DNA of 64,000 bases from NCBI GenBank assembly GCA_948567375.1, contig OX419758.1, positions 61,137,001 through 61,201,000 of the forward strand, read 5' to 3'. Source of the stretch: Lunularia cruciata (taxonomy: Eukaryota; Streptophyta; Marchantiopsida; Lunulariales; Lunulariaceae). The notes beneath the pieces are model-generated. The model saw only the letters and a list, made by a program, of their open reading frames with translations, was not told the DNA's origin and searched no databases. Both the position numbers and the translations under genes were made by a program. Below, piece by piece: positions 1-9,549 of this stretch; position 1 is the stretch's first letter; every line of letters begins with the position of its first letter.

Positions 1-1190
1 CTCTTCTCAATCTCAGTCTTTTATAGCCCTCCACTTGCTCCATAAGATTTGGGTTGTCTACTCTGCCCTTGGAAGCCAATATATTGTGGTGCACTCTAGA
101 AGAAGTAACAATTGAGGATGAGGTCTCCCTACCAAATCCAAATGTCACCACTCTTTCCTCCACTATGTTGAGCTTAATGCACTCAACCAAACTAAAGACC
201 ACCACCAAAGTAGTTGAGGTAGCCTATAATAATGTACCATCATGTACTCTACATTGCAACTCCTTATCAAGCATCCTATACCAAAACTATACTACTTAGG
301 CCTTAGTAACTCCTTGAGTGAAATTGATCAACTATGTCATCCAAGTATATGTCTCATGTAGGCTCTCTCTAACCTTTTGCTAGAACTCTTTCAAGCTCCT
401 TAGCTTGTCAATTTTCACTCCTTGGTATTTCTACCTCCAACACTAGAAGAACTCCACCATGGGGTTAAATCTTGGTACTGCACTTCCTCTTATAGCAGCA
501 CTCCCTCTTGTAATAGCACCATCTCTAAGTAGTGCAGCTCTACTAGATACAACAATGCTACTAGAGCTAGAAATTGAGGGTATTGTTGATCTACTCCTAG
601 CAACCAAGCTTGGAGTGATGAATATGTAGTTCAAAGACAAATAGTGTCTCCATAACTCAATCTCCTCCAAGTGAGTTCTCTTGAACTCATCATAAGCATC
701 CATTGATGGACCTTTTAAGTGCTAAAAAAGCCTTTTCCATGCCATGAAGGGTGTGAACAAAGTCAGGTTCCACCTCTACTACAGATCACACCAACTATCA
801 AATTCTTGGATGAAGTCATCTAACTCAATGGTACTCAATATACCAAAGTAGTGCTTGGAGCCTTCAGAGGCTCCCATAAATCTTATCCTTGTCACATGAA
901 AATGGTGTGAACACACCAAGTGCAATCTCAATTGAATCAACTCCTATATCAAACTCCAAATCAAAGTCAATCTTCTCCCTCACTAGGACCTAAGATACAA
1001 GCTGATATTGAATGCCACTCTACGTAAACCCACTACATGCTATAATATTCTCTCCTCTAGAATCCCCAAAGAACTTTGTTGTGATAATGTAACTCAAACC
1101 ATAACGATAACCACCACAAATACCCCACCAAGGATCACCACCAAGTGCCACCACCAATTGAACATCACTCACTACTGTAGCTCTGACTAT
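1..1190 (-). pseudogene. Decayed retrotransposon gag relic (third family), target of element A
   Basis: On the minus strand, frames broken by stops and frameshifts (best parts about 300-880) resemble the gag region of a plant LTR retrotransposon. I read an FDSWCDL-like stretch, a segment ending in HLEEIELW, and a KLRSLKEF...RESLHETYTWM stretch. These match neither the A/C nor the B gag in this window. Element A inserted beside it; the host sequence resumes after 17035. The family assignment rests on general gag-like composition only. No LTR could be delimited. Confidence 0.4.
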
Positions 1191-1195
1191 GACAA

Positions 1196-1607
1196 TGTAA
1201 AAGACCAAGACCAAGGAGAGAAATAGGAGAATGGAAGTTCACATTGGGATGTTGGAATGAGGGAAAACTTCTAATGCCTAGCATGAGCTTTGGCTTTGGT
1301 ATTTATAGGTAGTATACAAGGCCCTTGAGAAGCTTCTCAAGAAGCTTCCTTGAGTTGCTTTCTTAGAGTGCAAGCCAAGTTAACACAAAAGCTTCTCAAG
1401 AAGCTCCCTTCTAGAAGCCACCTACTTGGCGTGCTAGCTAAGCTAGTTGGAAGCTTCTAGAAGCTACTTACTTGAAGTGCAAGCTAAGCTAGCTGGGAAG
1501 CTTCCCAAGACACTTCCTAGATACTTCCAAAATCTTCTAGGCTAATTTGTCTTATTTGCTTCTTTGCTAGCCCTACTAACTTCATTGCTAAACTCCATAT
1601 TGTTACA
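1196..1607 (-). repeat. 3' LTR of element A
   Basis: It starts tgtaaaag and ends ttgttaca, TG...CA termini in plus-strand reading. It matches the LTRs at 9193, 14413, 16619, 57973 and 61296. The minus-strand TATA motif (plus tatttata) is present. A three-unit heat-shock-like motif, GAAnnTTCnnGAA, lies at 1450-1462. The polypurine tract of A abuts it at 1608, where the minus strand reads GGTGGGGAAATA. Confidence 0.9.
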
Positions 1608-3405
1608 TATTTCCCCACCGCTAGTTGGTGATGTCCTCATTGCCAATGAAGCTTCAAACTCCTGGATGGCCATCTATACATTTTTGAGGTGAGAAAGAGG
1701 TTTCCATGTGGCATCATGAAGGGGATACCCTTTCCAAAGGACCTTGTATTCCATATGTTGTTGACGACCTTGTTGAATATGGCAATACGCAAGGATACAA
1801 TCAACTGTGTACTCCTTATGATCATTGATAGGGACAAGAGGAGGGGGAGGTTGGACTCAAGAGGAAAAGGAAGAGGGGTTAGGAACACAGATTCAACTTG
1901 GAAACATGAAAGACAGGATGGATATGCATATGACAAGGCAAGGCAAGTCGATAAGCAACAAGAGAGATAATTTAGATGACATCAAAGGGTCCTATCTAAT
2001 TAGGGGATAAGTTTACAAACCTGAGTATCAAGGGAGAGAGGGAGGTTATTGGAGGATAACATGACTTTATTATTGACTTCAAAGGTGAGATCAAGACGAT
2101 GGTGGTCCGCATATTGTTTTTAATGATTTTGAGCAACAAGGAGGTGAGATTTGGCTTGTTGGAGAGATTGGGATATAATGGTCAAGAATGTTGAAGTATG
2201 AGGAACTTGAGATGGAGGGGAGCAAGAAAAGAATTTGGAACAAGCAGATCTTGGCCAAAATTGAGAAAGAAAGGAAAAAATCTAGTGCTTGCCTGTTTGG
2301 AATTGTTGTAGGCAAATTCTACAACTGAAAGACATTCATCCTAATTGGTATGGTGGACATTGACAAAGGCACACATCATATCTTCCAATGTATGATTTGC
2401 ATGTTTGGTTTGTCCATCAGTTTGAGAATGATTGGCCGTGGACAAAGCAAGCTTGGTGTCAAGTATCTGGAAGAGTGTTTGCCAAAACTTCCCTATAAAT
2501 CAAGGATCACAATTGGAGATGAGTACACATGGCATCCCATGATGCTTGAAAACATTGTCAAAGTAGATTTTCACTAAGGTTGGAGCATCCACAATATCAC
2601 AGGTTGGTGCCAAATGGATTTGCTTATTAAGTTTATCCACAAACACCACAATTTTTGTGTGTCCTTACTTTGTCTTGGGCAAGGATGTGACGAGATCCAA
2701 GTTCACATGCTTCCATTGAGCGGATGGAATGGCAAGTGGTTGAAGGAGTCCACTTGGCTTTTGGTTGTTGGCCTTGTTGCGTTGGCAGCTCTCACACGAT
2801 CGGACAAATTCTTGAATATCTTACATCATGTTGGGCCACCACCATCAGTGTTGGAGGGTACCTAAGATCTTTTCTACACCCATGTGACCAACTATAGGTA
2901 ATCATGGGCTTCTTGAAGGCGCACAAGTCAAAGATCACCTTTGGTTGGAACATAGATCCGGTCCTCATGGAATAGAAGGCCCTCCTTGATGGAGAAGGTG
3001 TTGTACTCCTTGTCGCATGTTGTAAGGCAACCATGTACCATTTGGAAGAAGAGATATTTTTATAGAGCTGATTGAAACTTGTTTTGGGCCTTGGAGTCAA
3101 TTGACAATGTTGTAATAAAGCGTGATAAAGCATCAAGGATGATGTGGAACCGACCTAGTTTGTACTCAAGTTTGATGTCAAAAAATTGGAGTTGTTTCTC
3201 CCATCGATGATGTCAACTCTTCATGTGTTCCAAGTGTAAGGTCTGCAACAATAGTTTGTGATCAATTTGCATGATCACTTGTTTCCCCAAGAGGTAATGC
3301 CTCCATACCTTGGTGGCATATACCATTGCAAGTTGTTCTTGATCTCGAGCAAAGTAGTTTCTTTCAACCATATTGAGTTTGCAAGATACAAAGACAATAG
3401 GATGT
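1608..3405 (-). pseudogene. Element A pol fragment: integrase and chromodomain (decayed)
   Basis: This tracks the 9616-11454 part of intact relative C at nucleotide level, with stops, frameshifts and a small deletion near 3130. It covers the end of RNase H, the integrase and the C-terminal chromodomain. The last pol codons (1637 back into 1608 and the LTR) are still open and run through the polypurine tract into the LTR, as in C. It ends at gatgt (3401-3405), the target site of element B. Confidence 0.8.
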
Positions 3406-4149
3406 TGTAATACTCCAAGGACAAGAGAAGAAAGAAAACACAGATTTCACACTCAATCATTTGATGCTCCAAAGGAACACCTTCTCTTTATTATATAGAC
3501 AAAGAGGATCTCCTTCAAACTTCACTATAGGATTAGGCACATAGATAGGTGACATGTCAGCAAGCTCCACCCTTGGATTACTTACTTGGATGGGTGACAT
3601 GTTGGTCTAGGTCCTATCTGGTTGGTCAAACAAGCTTTGATCAAAGGGAATCTTTTAGGGAATCTTCCTGTAGGAATCTCATATCACGTGGATAAGGTAC
3701 CATTGAAAAGCTCTCGATGAGACAAACCAAGGGAGAAGGAAGGCCAAACTTTTCTTTATTTTTTGGGGGGAGGGGAGGAATCTGCACATTTTTGAGGCCT
3801 AATTCATCCGTTTAGGCCTCCAAAATTGCCTTCAAAGATTTCAGGTATATTTTGGTTCCTACTCTATTAGTAGAAGTCCCCTTTTGGTGATACTTCTTTT
3901 TGATCTATTTATTCCATCATGTGTAACATCCTTCTAGATATTACCAAACCAATTCTCACTCTTAAATCATATGTTTAGCTATTGGTTCTAAGGTTTTCAA
4001 GTTTATTTTGGTTTCTGCCCTATTAGTAGAAGTACTCTTTTGGTGATACTTTCTATCTGATCTATTTTGACCATCATGTATAACATCATTCTAGATATTA
4101 CAAAACCAAATTTCACATCTTGATCATATGGTTAACTCTTGGTATTATA
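3406..4149 (-). repeat. 3' LTR of element B
   Basis: This 744-bp copy begins tgtaatactcc and ends ggtattata, matching 7248-7997 over its length. On the minus strand a TATA-type motif, TATATAATAAAG, sits at 3486-3497 and recurs in all other B-type LTRs here. An A/G tract, AAAGGAAGGAGG on the minus strand, lies just outside (about 4150-4165) and fits a polypurine tract. Confidence 0.87.
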
Positions 4150-4235
4150 GACCTCCTTCCTTTTAAGACGTAATGTCCTCGTTGCATAATTGTTGCTCAA
4201 ATTCTTGCACCAACACCGGTGCATGTATCAAATTG

Positions 4236-4900
4236 GCAGCACCTCTGCACTTACTCTATGCCCCAAGTAGTCTACTTCAAACTTGCCAAACTTGCACTTT
4301 GAGATTTTGGCGTATAATTGATTCTATCTTAGAATCTAGAGGACCTCTCAAAGATGTTTGTGTTCCGTCATTGTGCTACTGTATACTAAGATATCATCCA
4401 AGAAGACTATAACAAACTTATCCAAGTATGGACAAAATATGTCATACATTAGACTCATGAAAGTGGCAAGTGCATTGGTGAGGCCAAAAGGCATCACAAG
4501 ATACTCAAAGTGGCCATACCTGGTTTGAAAGGCAATTTTGTACACATCCTCCTTTGCAATTTGGATTTGATTGTAGCCGCTTCGCAAGTCCAATTTGGTG
4601 AAGTATTTTGCTCCATGGAGTTGATCAAACAGGTCATCCATGCGGAGTAAGGGGTATTTGTTCTTCACTGTTTGTTGATTGAGACCCCGATAGTCAATGC
4701 ACATGCGCATTGTACCATCCTTCTTCTTCACAAACAAGACAGGAGCTCCATATGGTAATACGCTAGGTTGGATGAACCCTTTCTATAGCATCTCCTCAAT
4801 TTGAGTCTTACACTCCTCCAACTCATGAGTTGATAGGCGATATGGTGCCTTACAAGGAGGTGTCCTCCCCGGGAGTGTCTCAATTTTATGATCTACTTTG
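4236..4900 (-). pseudogene. Element B reverse transcriptase domain, 3' deleted
   Basis: An open stretch at 4348-4737 carries the Ty3/gypsy reverse-transcriptase core: [53 protein letters not shown] and the catalytic FLDDIL (the YxDD-type motif). Past a frameshift, SKCKFGKFEVDYLGH, the end of the RT domain, is recognisable near 4250-4320. It then jumps to a short pol tail before the polypurine tract. RNase H and integrase are absent. The upstream frame continues raggedly to about 4900. Confidence 0.82.
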
Positions 4901-5067
4901 GTTCCATTTTGGTGGTAATCCTAAGGGTAGATCATCGGGAAAGACATCTTGAAACTCATCCACCAAATCCTTCAATTTCTTAGGAATTTTTCCATTGAGT
5001 GGTGCACTCTAGACTTCTCTTATTAAACCCATGAAACATCTATCGGTCTTACAGATAATCGCCATCC

Positions 5068-5450
5068 TTATAACATATAGAGGCAGTTCTTGCTTGTATG
5101 ATTTTTCTTTATCATCATTGGCCATTGGTGTGTTCTCACTAATTTCTTCTTCAAATCTACCATAGAATTGTAATGCTCCATCCATGGCATGCCTAAGATT
5201 ACATCATAACGAGCTAATTGTATCACTCGCCACTCAATTGCTTCTTGATATTCTCTTATAGAGAGTGTTATTCGTCTAGGTAATGATTCAATCCTCTCTG
5301 TTTGCCTGTTAGATAACTCTACTTCCTCACTCCCATCTCTCTCTAGATCCATTCCCAATCTTATTGCAACAGAGCAAGATAAGAAATTCTTTGTTGCTCC
5401 CAGATCTATTAATACTCTCTCTTGATTGCCTTAAAGGATTCTATTCATGA
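5068..5450 (-). pseudogene. Element B retropepsin-like protease region
   Basis: The minus strand encodes a plant gypsy protease segment. I see LIDLGATKNF at the position of the usual D-S-G active-site loop, then VILGMPWMEHYN, the conserved flap and C-terminal signature. The central serine of the DSG triad is leucine here. The same DLG variant occurs in the related copy at 61.7-62.0 kb. Frames are interrupted on both sides. Confidence 0.7.
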
Positions 5451-5562
5451 AAATCAATTGTGAGGTTGCCTTTCAGGACCTTTTGCCTTTGCGTGTTAGT
5501 CTTCTTCCTTCCCTTGCTTCTTTGTTTCCTTATTGAGCCAGTAAGGCCACAAGATTGATTTA

Positions 5563-6644
5563 CTAGTGATCTTTGTTTTCTGAAGTGATTTCCACCTCTT
5601 CCTCTTCAATGCGCCTCTCCATGTTGTTCAAAGATTGCATGTACAAAGGCTTTGGGCCTCTAGGGAACGAGTGCAACAATTGGTAGATATGTGCCCAATA
5701 CGGCCACAATTGTAACAATGGCATTGTTCTCCTTGAGTTCCTTCTCCTCGTGTGACTCCATCTCTTCGTTCTTCTACTCGTCCATGCTTCCCTTGAAGCG
5801 GTTGTGCTCCTCAATCTTGAAATCAAAGGTTGCCCACTTCCATCGGTACTACTCCACCCATGTATGGCATTTCTACCCAATAATGTTGAGGTGAAACTAC
5901 TCCATCACCTCCACCCAATCTCCTGCTATTTTATGCACAAGCAATGGCTTCAAATACCGTGCGAGGATTTTGCACCATGACTTCTTGGCAAATCCACTCT
6001 TTCAACCCTCGTTTGAAATTTTTAAGAGCCTCTGCTAGACTCATGTCGGTTATTACAACTTGTAGATCTAGAAATGCCTCCACATACTCTTGTACATTAT
6101 TCTTCTATCTCAATCCCCATAGTCGGGTTTGGGCCATCTGCACAAAATCTACCGGTTGGAAATTCTTCAGCAATCATTCTTGCATTGTTGTCCATGTGAC
6201 CTCTCTTCTCTTTGCCAACATGGATTATTTCCAAGCATCATACCATGTGAGAGCTTTATTGGTCAAGTACCCACATGCAAACACGCATGCAACATGCTCA
6301 GTGATCTCTATTGAGAACAATCGAAAATATCAATTCATTCTCAAGATCCAATTTTCCACTACTCCCATTGTACGCTACCCCTTGTAAGGCTTGATGTTGC
6401 ACGTTTTCTTCATCTAGAGTAGCAATGTGGCTTCATTGTTGATAGGGTTTGTAGGCACGGGTGCCTTTCCAAGTACTTCAATTGCATGTATTGGGTTTTG
6501 AGACAAATCTTCTTCTTGCATGGCTTGATCGTTCTTGAGGATCTGCACTTGAATTTGTAATGTTTCCATGGTCATCTTAATCTCTTGAAATTCATTAAAC
6601 ATCCCTTGCATTCTTTGGACCAACTCTTGCAATTGTGGATCCAT
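5563..6644 (-). pseudogene. Element B gag with zinc knuckle (broken)
   Basis: The likely start is the ATG at 6644; a 74-codon open segment follows (6644-6414) with a short coiled-coil-like stretch rich in Q, E and M. The gag body continues in shifting frames across 5.9-6.4 kb. A CCHC zinc knuckle (CYNCGRIGHISTNC) is encoded at 5676-5717. Order and spacing fit a Ty3/gypsy gag. It is broken by several frame changes. Confidence 0.7.
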
Positions 6645-7234
6645 AGTTCCTACAACACTCAATTGCTAATGTCTACTTCAATACAGAGTCAATATGATCA
6701 CTCTGGAAGGCACACAAACTATTGGAACTACCATTGGGACCTTAGAAGCTATCACTTGTTGATAATACTCTTCACCAAAATTCCTAACCACAAAATCTCT
6801 AAACATCACTTTTGGTCTCACTACATAACAGATTTCTACTTGAGTGTTGAAAGGGAGAGGATTTGGGACATTTACATCCATATCAACATAATAGAATGTA
6901 GATTGTCAAATCCCACTCTCTGTCATATATCACCATAGGTAGAATTACCGAGTTTGGTGAGTTCATCACCCTTTCCATGAATTCTGCACCAAAGTGATAA
7001 ACTAGCAATACCCTCATTTGCTCACACTAGATGTACATAAACTTGATGTGGAATGGATTCAAGAATGGGAAGCTAGGTGCAAGAAATTGTACTCTTGGTG
7101 CATCCATCCCATCCGCTCTCTAAAGTCCTTCCTAAGTCTAGCAATTACTCTATGCTCTCCACCTCAAATTACTCAATTTCAGTAGTTCATGCTCTTCTAA
7201 GAGGGGTGATCCACTCTCTTGGACTAAAACACTT

Positions 7235-7246
7235 GCTCTTATACCA
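7235..7246 (-). other. Primer-binding site of element B (initiator-Met tRNA)
   Basis: Immediately inside the 5' LTR, one base away, the minus strand reads TGGTATAAGAGC. This differs by one base from TGGTATCAGAGC, the standard plant retrotransposon site complementary to initiator methionine tRNA. It marks 7248-7997 as the 5' LTR and confirms minus-strand orientation. Confidence 0.8.
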
Positions 7247-7247
7247 T

Positions 7248-7997
7248 TGTAATACTCTGAGGACAAGAGAAGAGAGAAAACACAAATTTCACACTCAATC
7301 ATTTGATGTCCCAAAGGAGCACCTTCTCTTTATTATATATACAAAGAAGATCTCCTCCAAGGAAGCTCCACCATATGATTAGGCACATAGATAGGTGACA
7401 TGTCAACAAGCTCCACCCTTGGATTACTTACTTGGATGAGTGACATGTTGGTCTAGGTCCTATCTGGTTGGTCATATTAGCTTGACTAGAGGGAATCTTT
7501 TAGGGAATCTTCCTATATGAATCTCATAATCACATGGGTAAGGTACTATTGGAAAGGTCTCAACAAGACAAACCAGAGGGGAGGGAAAGCTAGCCTTTCC
7601 TTTGCTAGGGAAAGGGGGGGGGGGGGGGATCTGCACATTTTCAAGGCCTAATTCATTTGTTTAGGCCTCCAAAATTGCCTTCAAAGATTTTAGGTATATT
7701 TTGATTCCTACTCTATTAGTAGAAGTCCCCTTTTGGTGATAACTCTTTCTGATCTGTTTATTCCATCATGTGTAACATCCTTCCATATGTTACCAAACCA
7801 ATTCTCACCTTTAAATCATATGTCTAGCTATTGGTTCTAAGGTTTTCAAGTCTATTTCAATTTCTGCTCTAATAGTAGAAGTACTCTTTTGGTGATACTT
7901 CTATCTGATCTATTTTGACCATCACGTATAACATCATTCTAGATGTTACCAAACTGAATTTCACATCTAGATCATATGGCTAGCTCTTAGTATTATA
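7248..7997 (-). repeat. 5' LTR of element B
   Basis: A 750-bp partner of 3406-4149, starting tgtaatactct and ending agtattata. It contains a run of 15 G at 7614-7628, where the other LTR has a short mixed G/A tract. The TATA-type motif on the minus strand is conserved, so transcription would run leftward into the gag. Confidence 0.88.
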
Positions 7998-9192
7998 GAT
8001 GTAGTCCATTTGGGAATTCATGTTCCAACACAACTCCAATTGCAAAGTTAGAAGTATCAAAATCAACCACACAAGGTAGCTGAGGATCATATGGTCGAAG
8101 AATGGGCCTTGAAAACACCATATGTTTCAACTTTTGGAATGCTTTTTTGTGCTTGGTGGTCCATTGGAAGTTGGAGTCCTTCGTCAAGAGGTCAGTCAAC
8201 GGTGCAGCAACATGAGCATAATAATGGATGAACTGTTGGTAAAAACTGGCCAGTCCATTAAATGACCATACTTCTATAGCATCCTTTGGAGTAGGCCAAT
8301 CAGTAATGGCTTTGATTTCCTCTTCCATCTTGATCCCCTCCGATGAAATCTTGTGCCCCAAGAAGGTAACTTCCTTTTGCCAAAAGGCACACTTTACGTC
8401 TTACAGTAAAATTTCCATTGTCGTAGTCGTCTTAAGACTTCTTGCAAGTGATTCATGTGTTCTACCTCTATCTTGCTATAGATTAAGATAGCATCCAAGA
8501 ACACCACCACATACCGATCCAATAGTCCATCAAACACCCAATGCATTGATCCATGAAGACTGCTAGAGCATAAGTGAGCCCAAAAGGTAGAACTCTCCAC
8601 TCAAAATGCCCATATCTTGTGCAAAAGGTTGTCTTTTGCACATCCTTCCTATCAATGGGGATTTGACAATAGCCGCTGCTAAGATCCAGCTTGGAAAAGT
8701 ATTGTGCTACACTCAATTGATCAAGCAAGTCATCAATCCGAGGCAAGGGATATGCACTCTTCATTGTTTACTTATTGAGCCCACAATAATCAATACAGAA
8801 ATAAAGTCCTCCATTCTTCTTTGGAACAAATAGTACCGATGCTCCCCAAAGAGAGGTACTATGTTGTATGAAGTCCTTCACCAACAACTCCACAAGTGTT
8901 GTTTACAACTCCTACAACTCCTTTGGTGAGAGCTGATAGATTAGTCTACTCACTAGAGTACTCTCTGGCAATAACTCAATCTTGAAAGGCATACCACAAC
9001 CAGAGGGTAATCCCTTTGGCAGATCATCCAGAAACATGTCCACAAACTCTTGAACTATTTGATCAACCATTACTTGATGAGGCTCTTGGCTCTCCTCAGA
9101 TTGTCCTTGTGCAATTGGCTTGATCCACACTACAAAAATAGACTTATCTTCCTCCAAAGCTTGCTCTATGGCTACTTCACTTACAAACTTCC
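7998..9192 (-). pseudogene. Element A pol fragment: reverse transcriptase and RNase H (decayed)
   Basis: This resumes element A after the B insertion; gatgt (7998-8002) is the second copy of B's duplication. Open pieces encode the N-terminal RNase H and its connection (7993-8361), the RT palm with [26 protein letters not shown] and TRYGHFEW (8483-8764), and the segment before the RT (8912-9205). Frames are broken between them. It ends at cttcc (9188-9192), the target of element C. Confidence 0.8.
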
Positions 9193-9296
9193 TGTAAAAG
9201 ACCAAAACCGAGGAGAGAAATAGGAGAATGGAAACTCACATTGGGACACTTGAATGAGGGAAAACTCCGAATGCCTAGCATGAGCTTTGGCCTTGG

Positions 9297-9304
9297 TATT
9301 TATA
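9297..9304 (-). promoter_or_regulatory. TATA box in LTR of C
   Basis: On the minus strand CTATAAATACC is a close match to the plant TATA consensus. It is conserved in the other A/C LTRs, for example 14517-14524. It sits between the GAA/TTC-rich U3 and the R-U5 region leading to the primer-binding site, as expected for the Pol II promoter of the element. Confidence 0.65.
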
Positions 9305-9444
9305 GGTAGCATACAAGACCTTTGAAGCTTCTCAAGAAGCTTCCTTGAGCCGCTTTCTTGGAGTGCAAGTCAAGTTAACTAGGAAGCTTCTCAAGAAGCT
9401 TCCTTCTAGAAGCCGTCTACTTGGCGTGCAAGCTAAGCTAGTTA

Positions 9445-9462
9445 GAAGCTTCTAGAAGCTTC
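9445..9462. promoter_or_regulatory. Heat-shock-element-like array in LTR of C
   Basis: The sequence GAAGCTTCTAGAAGCTTC fits GAAnnTTCnnGAAnnTTC exactly. That is four alternating pentamers of the binding consensus for plant heat-shock transcription factors. A further TTCnnGAA follows at 9464-9471, and TTCnnGAAnnTTC at 9533-9545. All lie in U3, 140-250 bp upstream of the TATA motif on the minus strand. Function is inferred from consensus only. Confidence 0.6.
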
Positions 9463-9549
9463 CTTCTAGAAGCTACCTGCTTAGGGCGCAAGTTAACTAG
9501 TTGGGAAGCTTCCTAAGAAGCTTCTTAGATGCTTCTAGAATATTCTAGG

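Larger units (their letters stand above)
3406..7997 (-). mobile_element. Ty3/gypsy element B (internally deleted), inserted in A
   Basis: A 4592-bp element bounded by LTRs 3406-4149 and 7248-7997, flanked by the 5-bp duplication gatgt (3401-3405 and 7998-8002). It splits the RNase H region of A. It runs on the minus strand: 5' LTR, tRNA primer site, gag, zinc knuckle, protease and reverse transcriptase. It then jumps straight to the last pol codons and the polypurine tract, so most of RNase H and all of the integrase are missing. Stops and frameshifts also break the remaining frames. It could only have moved with help from another element. Confidence 0.88.

Noticed and set aside
5944-6387. 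147-codon plus-strand frame inside element B
   Set aside because: It is antisense to the gag region and its peptide has no family features.
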